Shown here piece by piece: positions 30,142-40,181 of a DNA stretch of 64,000 nucleotides; position 1 is the first letter of the stretch; the number at the start of each line of letters is the position of its first letter. This DNA comes from Fischerella muscicola PCC 7414 (lineage in GTDB: Bacteria > Cyanobacteriota > Cyanobacteriia > Cyanobacteriales > Nostocaceae), in the NCBI RefSeq assembly GCF_000317205.1, contig NZ_AJLK01000117.1, forward strand, positions 1 through 64,000, written 5' to 3'. The notes under the pieces are model-generated. The model did no database searches. It was given only the letters and a program-made list of their open reading frames with translations, and was not told the DNA's origin. The position numbers and the translations under genes were made by a program.

Positions 30142-31287
30142 TCAATTTTTTAACTTGTTAAGTGACTTTTTAACGTTTTTATAATCGCTATAACTTTGGG
30201 GAATTTCCTCTAGCATTTTAATGGCTTCTGCTTTTTGACCAGATGAAGCTAGTACTTCAATCCCATACTTATGCTTGAGTCTACTTAAGCGCTGTTCACC
30301 TTCTTTATCTAATCGCAATGCTTGTTGATTTTTAAGGGTTTGAAGTGCATTCAAAGACTGTCTCAAAATAGATGGTTCTTTAGTACTTTGAAATTGAATG
30401 ATAGATGATTCAGCTTTAGCAATTAGATCTGGTGGAGTTGGTTTCACAGGTTGGTTGTCAATTACTTCTTGAGCGACAATGGTTGCTGAGTTATTGCCTG
30501 TAAAATTGTTAATTGCTGAGAGAACAACTACGGCAACAAAGGCAGAGGCTAAACCAATAATTACAGGATTGAAAAACTGTTTTTTTTGTGGTTTTGATGG
30601 ATTTTGATGTTGATTTTGATGTGATTGCGCGCCTTGTAACTTTCGTGGTTCGGGAGTTGGTTGTATTTGGCGTTGTTGTTTATTCTTGTTTTTATGCGGT
30701 TGATTCTGTGGTTTCGGAAAATGATTTGCTTGTTTGTGATTTTGTCCACCAGCAGATTGAAACCGTTTTATTCGTTGGTAAGCATCGGAAACGGCTTGAG
30801 GAACTTTGCCTCGGTAATAATCAAGGAAAAACCAATCTGAAAGGTCTTTAGCGGTTAGTGTGCAGAAGTTCGGTAAACCAGACTGTCCTGCTAAACCTTT
30901 CATTGTCGGGTCATAGGTGACAAGGATAATCACACTATTAGGATTTTCTCTCGCTAATCGATGAGCGCAAGCGAGAATTTGTCGGTCTTTTTCGTTGTCT
31001 AGAGGAATTTGGCGGTTATCTTCCTTCGGTTGAATTTTGTAGCGACTTCCTTTACCTGCAAACTCAAGAAATGCCTTAGCAGCGTGAAAATCTGGGTTCT
31101 CTTTTTCTTGAGATATCCTGCTGATTTCTGCATAGGTGGCGCCAGGTATATAGCATTCTCCAAGTTGTTCGTTGTTACGCCATACTTGTAATCTATTTGA
31201 TTTATCTGCACTCAACAAAGCGATAGTATCAAATACTAATAAGTGTTTATATTCAAATACTGGTTTTTTTATAGGAAGATTACTCAT
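30142..31287 (-). CDS. Membrane-tethered PIN-domain ribonuclease-like protein
   Basis: 381 residues. A PIN nuclease domain fills about 14-165, with all four expected acidic residues visible: Asp20 (LLVFDTIALL), Glu54, Asp101 (EKDRQILACA) and Asp126 (LVTYDPTMK), so metal-dependent RNase activity is likely. A long Gln-, Asn- and Lys-rich linker (about 178-237) leads to one membrane helix (about 240-260) and a helical C-terminal domain of about 110 residues. It is the last gene of an operon after a repeat/DUF1822-like gene and a CHAT protease gene, 72 bases behind the latter. No antitoxin is adjacent. It could be an effector or an RNA-processing enzyme. Confidence 0.8.
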   Translation of the reverse strand: MSNLPIKKPVFEYKHLLVFDTIALLSADKSNRLQVWRNNEQLGECYIPGATYAEISRISQEKENPDFHAAKAFLEFAGKGSRYKIQPKEDNRQIPLDNEKDRQILACAHRLARENPNSVIILVTYDPTMKGLAGQSGLPNFCTLTAKDLSDWFFLDYYRGKVPQAVSDAYQRIKRFQSAGGQNHKQANHFPKPQNQPHKNKNKQQRQIQPTPEPRKLQGAQSHQNQHQNPSKPQKKQFFNPVIIGLASAFVAVVVLSAINNFTGNNSATIVAQEVIDNQPVKPTPPDLIAKAESSIIQFQSTKEPSILRQSLNALQTLKNQQALRLDKEGEQRLSRLKHKYGIEVLASSGQKAEAIKMLEEIPQSYSDYKNVKKSLNKLKN

Positions 31288-31359
31288 TAATATTCTCCAG
31301 GCTATGTATTTGATAAAAGATTTTTGGTTATTTGGAAATGCGAAGCTGTGAAGATTGGC

Positions 31360-34260
31360 TCATTTACCCAAATGACTGACAATTCGAGAATCAATTTCTT
31401 GAATACGGCGTTCTAATTGACGCCACTGTTGTTTGTCGCGGCGAGTCAGGCGTTCGAGGCTGCGTCCTTTTTGCAGTAATTCTCTTGCACGGGAGAAGTT
31501 ATTATTTCCAGCTTCTAAATCTGCAAGTTCTACGTATGCGCCGAGATTTTTCTTTTGTTTGAGTGATTCTTCAAAACAGTTGCGGGCTTGGGCAGCATTC
31601 TTGAAAATATACCGATAGAAGCAACCAAACTCGTACCAAAAATATCCTGTTTGTTCTTTATCTAAAGATATTGCTCGCTGATAGTGTTCTCGCACTTTGG
31701 AATAAAAATTTGCTCCTTTGCGTTGATAACACTGAGCCATGTATAAATTAGCAAGTCCATGTTTGGGATTCTCATCTATGACATATTTTAAATATTTGAT
31801 TGCTTCATCAGGTTGTGGTGAAGGTCGTTGAATTAAAAGACGTGCGTAATGTAAATTTGCATATCGAATGATGCGATTCAGTTCCGGGAGATTAGCACCT
31901 AATTTTTTTTGTTGGACTTTACCTGTGTTCAGAATCTGCAAGTAAATTTTTTCTGCTTGATTGAAGTCATTGTGAAAATCTCGAAGTATATTGGCAGCAT
32001 TAATAATTTGCACCCAATAATTGATTGGTATATCTAATGTGGATTGAGTAATAAATTTTGCTAATGAGTCACAATGCTTATCGTTTAAGTACTCTCTAAA
32101 CCATGCAAAAATCTTAAATAATATGTGGTATATATCGCGATTTTTGGGGTAATTATCAAGGGCAAGATTAATGAACTTTTGTAGCAAGGGGATTAATTCA
32201 GCCCTGATTTTAGGGTCTTGGGGGAGGGCATTCTGAAAGCTTGAGTAATTATTTTGCAGCCAAGTGGTAGTTTGAGCGATCGCATCATTTTTTTGTTGTT
32301 GATTTCCACTCTGAGAAACCAATGCTAAATATAGGCGACGAATAATTCTATCTTCGGAATTTTTCAGCAGCCAAGGTTTTGTTTCATCAATGGCATGACG
32401 TTTTTGTTCCTCTGTGCCAAAGCGGGAAATCAGCCCTAAATGTTGACTGCGAATTTTGATATCTTCTGGATGCTTTTGTCGCAATGCTTCATATATTTTT
32501 ATCCAAACTGACCATTCGCTAGAGTCATCCTTTGGTTTGAGAGTTTGAATTTTTTCTGGATAGTCTTGCAAAACTTTGAGAACAAGATGATCTTCACCAT
32601 TGGTAGCCAAGCTTCTCAAACAATGGCCTAGCCAGCGTTGATGAATTTCTTCAGTTGCATCTAAACTTGGTATAGCTGTAGTCAAATATTTTTCTAAAGA
32701 TTTGGATGGGTAAACTTGGATTGCTTTTTGCAGATAAAATGGATCACTTATTGCTAGTCTTTCAAATCGACCTCTAGCGCTGATGATAACTATATTTTTT
32801 AATTCGTTATTTAAGATACTATCAACGACATTTTGAATTGCTTGTTTTGAATATTCGGGTAAACATAATGGCAGAATTTCTGCTGGTGTGGCGATGTCAT
32901 GCTGATAGAAGCTGCAAATTACTCCAAAAATTTGATAAATCGGATATTCCTTGCCTTTGGGTAAATTCTTAATGTAATCTGTAATATTTTTTTCATTTAG
33001 TTGTTGTGATAGAGATGTTTTCGGTGTGCTGAGAGTTGCAGATGTCTGAAGAGAAGAATTTTTGACGTTTTCCTGCTTGTTTAGTATTTGTGGTTTTGTG
33101 GATATGTTTGCTTGTACAGGTGTCTTAACAGTTTTGTTACTTGCTTGTTGATGAGTCGAAGTGCTGACTGCACGACATAAGTCACGCCAAGTAGGAGGTA
33201 ATTTGTGTGGCAGTTGATAAATAACTGGCAACCAACTCGCATTGGGAGTTTCTGATTCTAAAGCGGTTAGGATTTCTCTGGCTTCTCTGACTGCTAGAAA
33301 TAGAGGTTTGCCGCGTGAAAAATCTCTGAGAAAATACTTCAAAAATGCTTGAGCAACTTTATCTGGTACAGGTTCCCGCATCACGATAATTTGAGGAATA
33401 TGCAGTTCAGTTAGCTCTTGTGCTAATCCCAAACCATCGCAGGAGTTAAAAATTGCTAGCTGCAAACCTCTTTCTAAAGCTCTTACTAAGCCATACTTTA
33501 ATTCACGAATTTGTAATTTGTTCGTTTTATTGAGATTTATGTAACCTTTTTTAACTTCTTTGTCACTGGAACTATGCCCCGCAAAAAATAGAATATCCCA
33601 GCCTTGTTCATCACGCAATTGCTCATCTAATTCATGACGTTGTGGTTCTGCAAGAAAAACTATTTCTGGATTATCTGGTAAATTTCTGAGTTCTTTAGTG
33701 TCTTCTTCAAGATTAATTCCGGTTCTGTCTCCCAAAATGGCTAAAATTCTAACTTTGTTTCTGCGATTTGCTGACAAAAGAGTTGGTTCGTAATACTCAG
33801 ACGACGAGAGGGCAATTTCTGCTTGGCGGTACTGGTCAAGAAAACTATCAAAAAATAAATGCCAAGGTAACTGCCGTAACTTGCTATCCTCGGTTTGAAT
33901 CAGCAGGCGAATTTCATCGGTGCGATTTAGTTCTCTGTATATCGTTTCTCGAACCTTGGCAAACTGCGGATGGTCAAACCAATCCTTCATACTGTTTTTC
34001 AATGCTGTAGCAGAGATGCTACATTGTTGGGGGTTTTTGCTAGTTCTTCCAGCTTGGGCGGTTCCAAATCGGCGTTGTATATCTAGCTCTCGATACGCAC
34101 TTTGCCAGTTATCATGATGCCTGTCAACTTCTAGCGATTTAGGCAAAGTGCCCAGAACTTCAGCAAAGGGAAACTCACCATCATTGGCTATTGCCAAATT
34201 AACTGCAAGATCCTGTTGAGTTCCCTCTTTCCTTAGTTTTAGAACAACTACCTTTGCCAC
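31360..34260 (-). CDS. CHAT-domain (caspase-like) protease with winged-helix-like and TPR regions
   Basis: 966 residues. The N-terminal CHAT protease domain (about 100-355) has the catalytic dyad His229 (FFAGHSSSD) and Cys274 (FNSCDGLGLA). A Ser/Thr/Gln-rich linker (about 365-420) follows, then a helical, possibly winged-helix part (about 430-515), then two copies (about 600-670) of the 37-residue repeat also found five times in the product of the gene upstream, and finally TPR repeats (about 745-930). CHAT proteases act in cell death and anti-phage defence (for instance the TPR-CHAT protease of gRAMP/Craspase). It starts 28 bases after the upstream gene and is followed by a PIN nuclease gene. 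Confidence 0.85.
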   Translation of the reverse strand: MAKVVVLKLRKEGTQQDLAVNLAIANDGEFPFAEVLGTLPKSLEVDRHHDNWQSAYRELDIQRRFGTAQAGRTSKNPQQCSISATALKNSMKDWFDHPQFAKVRETIYRELNRTDEIRLLIQTEDSKLRQLPWHLFFDSFLDQYRQAEIALSSSEYYEPTLLSANRRNKVRILAILGDRTGINLEEDTKELRNLPDNPEIVFLAEPQRHELDEQLRDEQGWDILFFAGHSSSDKEVKKGYINLNKTNKLQIRELKYGLVRALERGLQLAIFNSCDGLGLAQELTELHIPQIIVMREPVPDKVAQAFLKYFLRDFSRGKPLFLAVREAREILTALESETPNASWLPVIYQLPHKLPPTWRDLCRAVSTSTHQQASNKTVKTPVQANISTKPQILNKQENVKNSSLQTSATLSTPKTSLSQQLNEKNITDYIKNLPKGKEYPIYQIFGVICSFYQHDIATPAEILPLCLPEYSKQAIQNVVDSILNNELKNIVIISARGRFERLAISDPFYLQKAIQVYPSKSLEKYLTTAIPSLDATEEIHQRWLGHCLRSLATNGEDHLVLKVLQDYPEKIQTLKPKDDSSEWSVWIKIYEALRQKHPEDIKIRSQHLGLISRFGTEEQKRHAIDETKPWLLKNSEDRIIRRLYLALVSQSGNQQQKNDAIAQTTTWLQNNYSSFQNALPQDPKIRAELIPLLQKFINLALDNYPKNRDIYHILFKIFAWFREYLNDKHCDSLAKFITQSTLDIPINYWVQIINAANILRDFHNDFNQAEKIYLQILNTGKVQQKKLGANLPELNRIIRYANLHYARLLIQRPSPQPDEAIKYLKYVIDENPKHGLANLYMAQCYQRKGANFYSKVREHYQRAISLDKEQTGYFWYEFGCFYRYIFKNAAQARNCFEESLKQKKNLGAYVELADLEAGNNNFSRARELLQKGRSLERLTRRDKQQWRQLERRIQEIDSRIVSHLGK

Positions 34261-34288
34261 TATTGCTCTCCTGTCAACTTAAATCAAG

Positions 34289-35533
34289 TTAAACCTCAAA
34301 ATCTTTGGCGATGCTGACATCACCAAAAATTATTTGGGCTGTGAAACTATCTGCTGGTTCACCATCTGGAAGTATCACTTCTATTAATTCCCTGGTACTC
34401 TCAGCTTGGTCTTCATACAGTACATCTCCTGATAGGGACAGTAAGATCAGCTGTAAACCTTCTGGTAAGTAAGTTTCGTTGTTGGTAGCTTGCAATTGCA
34501 CTCTGACGCTGAGTTTTTCGTCCTCTTCTAATCTGGTTGCAATTTTCAGTTGTACTATTTGACTGTACAGGGGAAATTCTTGTAAGTCTAACTCTTGCCA
34601 TGTACCAGTAGTTGACCGAAAAGCTAAATTTGCTTCTGTTGTATTACTGATCAAGGTGTCTAATACATCTCCTATTGAGGTCAGAACCTGCTGCAACTGT
34701 CTGAGATTGACACGTCTTGTTGGTTCAACTTGTCTAATATTGATGGGGCTTAATCTATTTACTAATGCTAGGTATTGTTCACGCACATATTGGTCTTGCA
34801 GGTGCGATCGCAACCAAATTGTGGTTTCAGCGACTGCACGCTGTTGCTGTTGTTGTGTGCCAACTTCACCAATGAAGGCAAGGTATTGCCCACGCACATA
34901 TCTATCTTCTGGATGGGATTGCAACCAAGTTGTAGTTTGATTAATTGCTTGTTGCTGTTGTTGGCGTGTTCCCGCATTTTCCACAAGTACTAAGTATTGT
35001 TCGCGCACGTATGTATCTTCTGGATGGGATTCCAACCACTGTGCTGTTTCCACGAGTGCTGCTTGCTGCTGTTGAGTTGTCCCGACTCTATTAACTAATA
35101 TTAGGTATTTTTCCCGAACTGCTGGCGCTTCAAAATGCGATTCTAGCCATGCGGCAGTTTGTCGAATCCCTGCTTGTTGCTGTTCTAAAGTCCCTTGGGA
35201 GTCAACTAAGGTGAGGTACTGCACCCAAAGCGCTTCGGTTTCTGGTTGGGTTTGCAGCAAATTAGCGACTCTGGCGATCGCTTCTCGTTGCTGTTGTGGT
35301 GTCAAAATGGTGTAGTTGAAACTGTCCTCGCTTGTCATCGGTGAAGGTTGATTATTTGGTTCACGCAATAAATCTTCGTCGCTAAGTCCATTTTGGAACC
35401 AGTCATCATCTCCACTTTGAGAATGAGTATTCAAATAATCTGCACCAAGAGCTAATTTATCCCTTTGGATGGAGTAGAAAAAAAATATTATTTCTTCGGC
35501 TGTAGAACAAATGGCTAGTACTCTACCACACAA
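34289..35533 (-). CDS. 37-residue-repeat protein with DUF1822-like C-terminal domain
   Basis: Up to 414 residues from a TTG; an ATG at 35338 (MTSEDSFNYT) would keep all recognisable domains, so the start is unsure. Five tandem 37-residue helical repeats lie at about 78-262, each like QQQxAxxxTxxWLxSHPEDxYVREQYLxLVxxxGT. The C-terminal 115 residues (LDLQEFPLYSQIVQLKIATRLE through GDVLYEDQAES to GDVSIAKDFEV) resemble the cyanobacterial DUF1822 domain. Such proteins often neighbour CHAT genes in cyanobacteria (from memory). It is first in the operon with the CHAT and PIN genes and probably acts as a scaffold or sensor. Confidence 0.75.
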   Translation of the reverse strand: MCGRVLAICSTAEEIIFFFYSIQRDKLALGADYLNTHSQSGDDDWFQNGLSDEDLLREPNNQPSPMTSEDSFNYTILTPQQQREAIARVANLLQTQPETEALWVQYLTLVDSQGTLEQQQAGIRQTAAWLESHFEAPAVREKYLILVNRVGTTQQQQAALVETAQWLESHPEDTYVREQYLVLVENAGTRQQQQQAINQTTTWLQSHPEDRYVRGQYLAFIGEVGTQQQQQRAVAETTIWLRSHLQDQYVREQYLALVNRLSPINIRQVEPTRRVNLRQLQQVLTSIGDVLDTLISNTTEANLAFRSTTGTWQELDLQEFPLYSQIVQLKIATRLEEDEKLSVRVQLQATNNETYLPEGLQLILLSLSGDVLYEDQAESTRELIEVILPDGEPADSFTAQIIFGDVSIAKDFEV

Positions 35534-35542
35534 GTTTTGACA

Positions 35543-35625
35543 GCTTGCGAGACGTCAGATCCCCGACTTTTTTAAAAAGTCGAGGATCTAGCCAAACTGT
35601 CAAAATCAATTTGGTGAACTACTAG
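35543..35625. repeat. 83-bp palindromic element, copy 1
   Basis: The core is a 16-bp hairpin (35557-35589): agatccccgactttttt against aaaaagtcgaggatct. It is followed by caaaatcaat...ggtg.actactag. The same layout with a few changes is at 44279-44360. It sits exactly at the broken 5' edge of a gene remnant, suggesting insertion. Related hairpins are common in filamentous cyanobacteria. Confidence 0.7.
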
Positions 35626-35626
35626 T

Positions 35627-35782
35627 TGGTTGGATGAGGCACCCCCTGAAGAAGTCAGTGATGGTATGGTGTCAGCAATTGAAGATGCGCTTATTGCTAA
35701 AACCGATGATGACTGTACCCTCGCGGTTATCCGTCGAGGATTATTTCTACAACTATGCATGGGAGTGTCAATCTACAAGTAA
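35627..35782 (+). pseudogene. Possible 3' remnant of a PP2C-type phosphatase gene
   Basis: The plus-strand frame reads SWLDEAPPEEVSDGMVSAIE, then DALIAKTDDDCTLAVIRRGL and on to a stop; no start codon. DDDCTLAVI resembles the last conserved motif of PP2C phosphatases (D[ND]xTxxVx). The 5' end stops at the palindromic element. It is a remnant of about 51 codons if real. A chance frame cannot be excluded. Confidence 0.4.
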
Positions 35783-35925
35783 TTATTTCTATTTAGTTTT
35801 GCATCTGTCCCACACTAACAACACTGTACTATTCAGTACTTGTTGTGTAGCGTGAGACTGTCGTTGATGGTACTAGCTGGGATTTTGCCCAGGAAAATCT
35901 AAAGACTATACCTGTCTTTGGGATA

Positions 35926-37814
<1,889 letters not shown>

Positions 37815-39821
37815 TTACACCCTTTTGGTGCGATTCCGCATTTTTTCATAGCTAACAGCGGCTGCACCACCCGTCACAAATAAAACTCCTAATACCTGTG
37901 CAGGTAGTAGTGTTTCTTGAATAATCAACCCGGCCAAAATCACAGTTATTACCGGAACAGTAGCACCCAAAATTGCCGATCGCGTAGCTCCGAGTTTGCG
38001 AATACCGACATTATTAAAAACATGACTAAATAATGTCAGTACGCCTAAAATGAAGGCACTTAAAATCAATTCCAGCAATTTATTAGAATTGACTTGGAGG
38101 CTCCAGGTGGTGGGTAAAGGTATGATCAAACCAACGAAAGACAACACGAGCATAGTAGCAAAATTAATTAAAGTAAAAGGGACAGGATGCACTTTGCTTG
38201 CACAGATGTTTGTCAATATCACGTAGAAAGCAAAAGCTATTCCAGAAACAACAGCTGTGATACTGCCTAAAAAAGCGTTACCTGTACCAATACTTGTGTC
38301 TCCTGCTAAAATCAGCATCTGCCCCAAAAAAATAGAGGCGATCGCACTCAAACGCAAAGAAGTAGGTTGCTCTTTGAGCAAAGACCATGCCAAGAGTCCA
38401 CTAATGGCTGGATAAACAAACATTAATGCGATCGCTACTCCTGTCGCAATTTGACTAATAGCAATATAAATTAAGACTTGAGACAAAAATAAAAAGCATC
38501 CGCTGACAATCGACAGCAGCAATACTTGCTTAGCTTTTGCATTAGTAGTGGTAGATTTTGTTCGCCGTGATCCCACTAGACTTTGCAAATCCTGCCATAC
38601 TTGCGGATACAGTATAGGAGCTAAAACCAACATCAATGGTACAACTACCAGCATCCTGAGCATTAAAATCAACAGAGAATTACCAAGAGTAGGCGCAAGT
38701 AAACCCTCTACCTCAAAGACTCCAAAAATTAGCGAAGTTGAGTTGAAAATAACTTTGATCGCAACGTTGTAAAGCGATATTACCACTGTTGACACCAAAA
38801 TCAACAGTAAACCCATTGGTGCAACTGATGAATTTCTTCTCCTTCGGGATGGTGCAGCTGCGGTTACTTGTTCGCTTGGTGATGCACCATTCATAGAAAA
38901 TATTGTGTCACTGTCTTGGGAAGAATTGACTGCGACAAGATTATCTTTAGTTGATGCAAAAACTTCAGATTCTTCTGATCGATTAATTTCTGCCTCTTGA
39001 TACTCTCGAATCCTATCTGTTTCTATCTCCGTCGGTACATCCCAGGAACTTGATTCCTGTTGTTGGGTTGGTTCGTCAGCACGATGGGGTGGTGTTTCCC
39101 AAAATGTTGATTCCTGTTGTTGGGTTGGTTCGTCAGCACGATGGGGTGGTGTTTCCCAGAAAGTTGATTCCTGTTGTTGGGTTGGTTCGTCGGCAGGGTA
39201 TGGTGTTGTTTGGATGACTGTTGGGGGAGATTGTTGTGGGAAGCGTTGTGTAGTTTTTTCTAGTTCTGCACGTATGAGTTCTCCACGCAGGCGATTTACT
39301 AACTCTGCTAATATTTCTTCCCCTTGCTGTTGTTGTAGTGACATCTGAGACAGCTGTCGAGAAATATTAGTTTGATAGTTCTTTACTTCCTGCTGGAGAG
39401 TGTTAAAAGTGATAGTGAGGGTATCATCTAAAGAGCCAAGCAACTGATTGACAACAGCATTGCTTTCGTCTTTGCTCTCATCGGCTTGTTTTACAGCTTG
39501 TTTGGCTAAGGTTTCTAGAGAAGATTGCAGTTGCGAGGATATATGACTCGCCAAAATATTGGCTAGTTGACGCAACAACACTTGTAATTCGCTTAATTGC
39601 CTACCTTGTAGTAGTTCTTCTTTTTCTTCTTGCAGACGTTTGATATCGTCAGCCAAGCGGAGTCTTTCTGTCTGTAAACGCTTGATATCTTCTTGTAAAG
39701 ACTTGAGCAAAGTCCGCTGGATGATTTGCAATTCCTCGGTGACAGCTCGTAGAGCGGTATCTGCTTCTGTGAACGTCTCGCCTGCTCGTGAGTTTTCTGA
39801 CCGCTTCTCAAATCGCCCCAT
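37815..39821 (-). CDS. DMT (EamA) transporter fused to an N-terminal coiled coil
   Basis: 668 residues, about twice a normal EamA carrier. The cytoplasmic N-terminus has a coiled coil (about 20-190; LKSLQEDIKRLQTERLRLADDIKRLQEEKEELL), then three tandem 19-residue repeats like ADEPTQQQESTFWETPPHR (about 208-265), an acidic linker and a basic stop (PSRRRRNS). About ten membrane helices follow (about 335-660), arranged as two EamA repeats. EamA proteins export or import small metabolites; the substrate is unknown. The fusion suggests oligomerisation or anchoring to a partner. Confidence 0.85.
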   Translation of the reverse strand: MGRFEKRSENSRAGETFTEADTALRAVTEELQIIQRTLLKSLQEDIKRLQTERLRLADDIKRLQEEKEELLQGRQLSELQVLLRQLANILASHISSQLQSSLETLAKQAVKQADESKDESNAVVNQLLGSLDDTLTITFNTLQQEVKNYQTNISRQLSQMSLQQQQGEEILAELVNRLRGELIRAELEKTTQRFPQQSPPTVIQTTPYPADEPTQQQESTFWETPPHRADEPTQQQESTFWETPPHRADEPTQQQESSSWDVPTEIETDRIREYQEAEINRSEESEVFASTKDNLVAVNSSQDSDTIFSMNGASPSEQVTAAAPSRRRRNSSVAPMGLLLILVSTVVISLYNVAIKVIFNSTSLIFGVFEVEGLLAPTLGNSLLILMLRMLVVVPLMLVLAPILYPQVWQDLQSLVGSRRTKSTTTNAKAKQVLLLSIVSGCFLFLSQVLIYIAISQIATGVAIALMFVYPAISGLLAWSLLKEQPTSLRLSAIASIFLGQMLILAGDTSIGTGNAFLGSITAVVSGIAFAFYVILTNICASKVHPVPFTLINFATMLVLSFVGLIIPLPTTWSLQVNSNKLLELILSAFILGVLTLFSHVFNNVGIRKLGATRSAILGATVPVITVILAGLIIQETLLPAQVLGVLFVTGGAAAVSYEKMRNRTKRV
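39058..39200 (-). repeat. In-frame 57-bp tandem repeat inside the DMT gene
   Basis: Units start about 39061, 39118 and 39175 (the last partial and diverged). Each encodes 19 residues of the ADEPTQQQESTFWETPPHR type. The first two differ by only a few bases, suggesting recent expansion. Confidence 0.8.
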
Positions 39822-40181
39822 TAGTTTGTTACCTCTGACCTAAGGTTCCAGTCTTAATTGCAGAATTTTGATATGGCTTCAGGCTTTGTATAATTTTGAT
39901 AACTTTTCAGATTCAATCAATCATTATCTGGTATTATTTTTTTCTGAATAAAATCTTACAGAGATTTATGTGATCGAAATAAAAATTAAATAAATTCTTT
40001 TGGTAATTAAAGTTTCCTAGAAATACATTTACCATGTAAGAATGTAAATTTAATGACAGTTTGCCTACAAATCTCAAAATTGATTTTTAAGTATTTTGTG
40101 AAAGTTAAAAGTTTTGCGATCGCCCGAAAAGCATTTTAACAGTTATTAGCTATCAGTTATCAGTTTTCCCTCCAGCAACCA
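39822..40181. other. AT-rich spacer between the DMT and PiT genes
   Basis: No gene. It presumably holds the DMT gene promoter. A HIP1-like gcgatcgc is at 40116-40123 and an aacagttatcagtt repeat is at 40138-40165. Confidence 0.4.
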
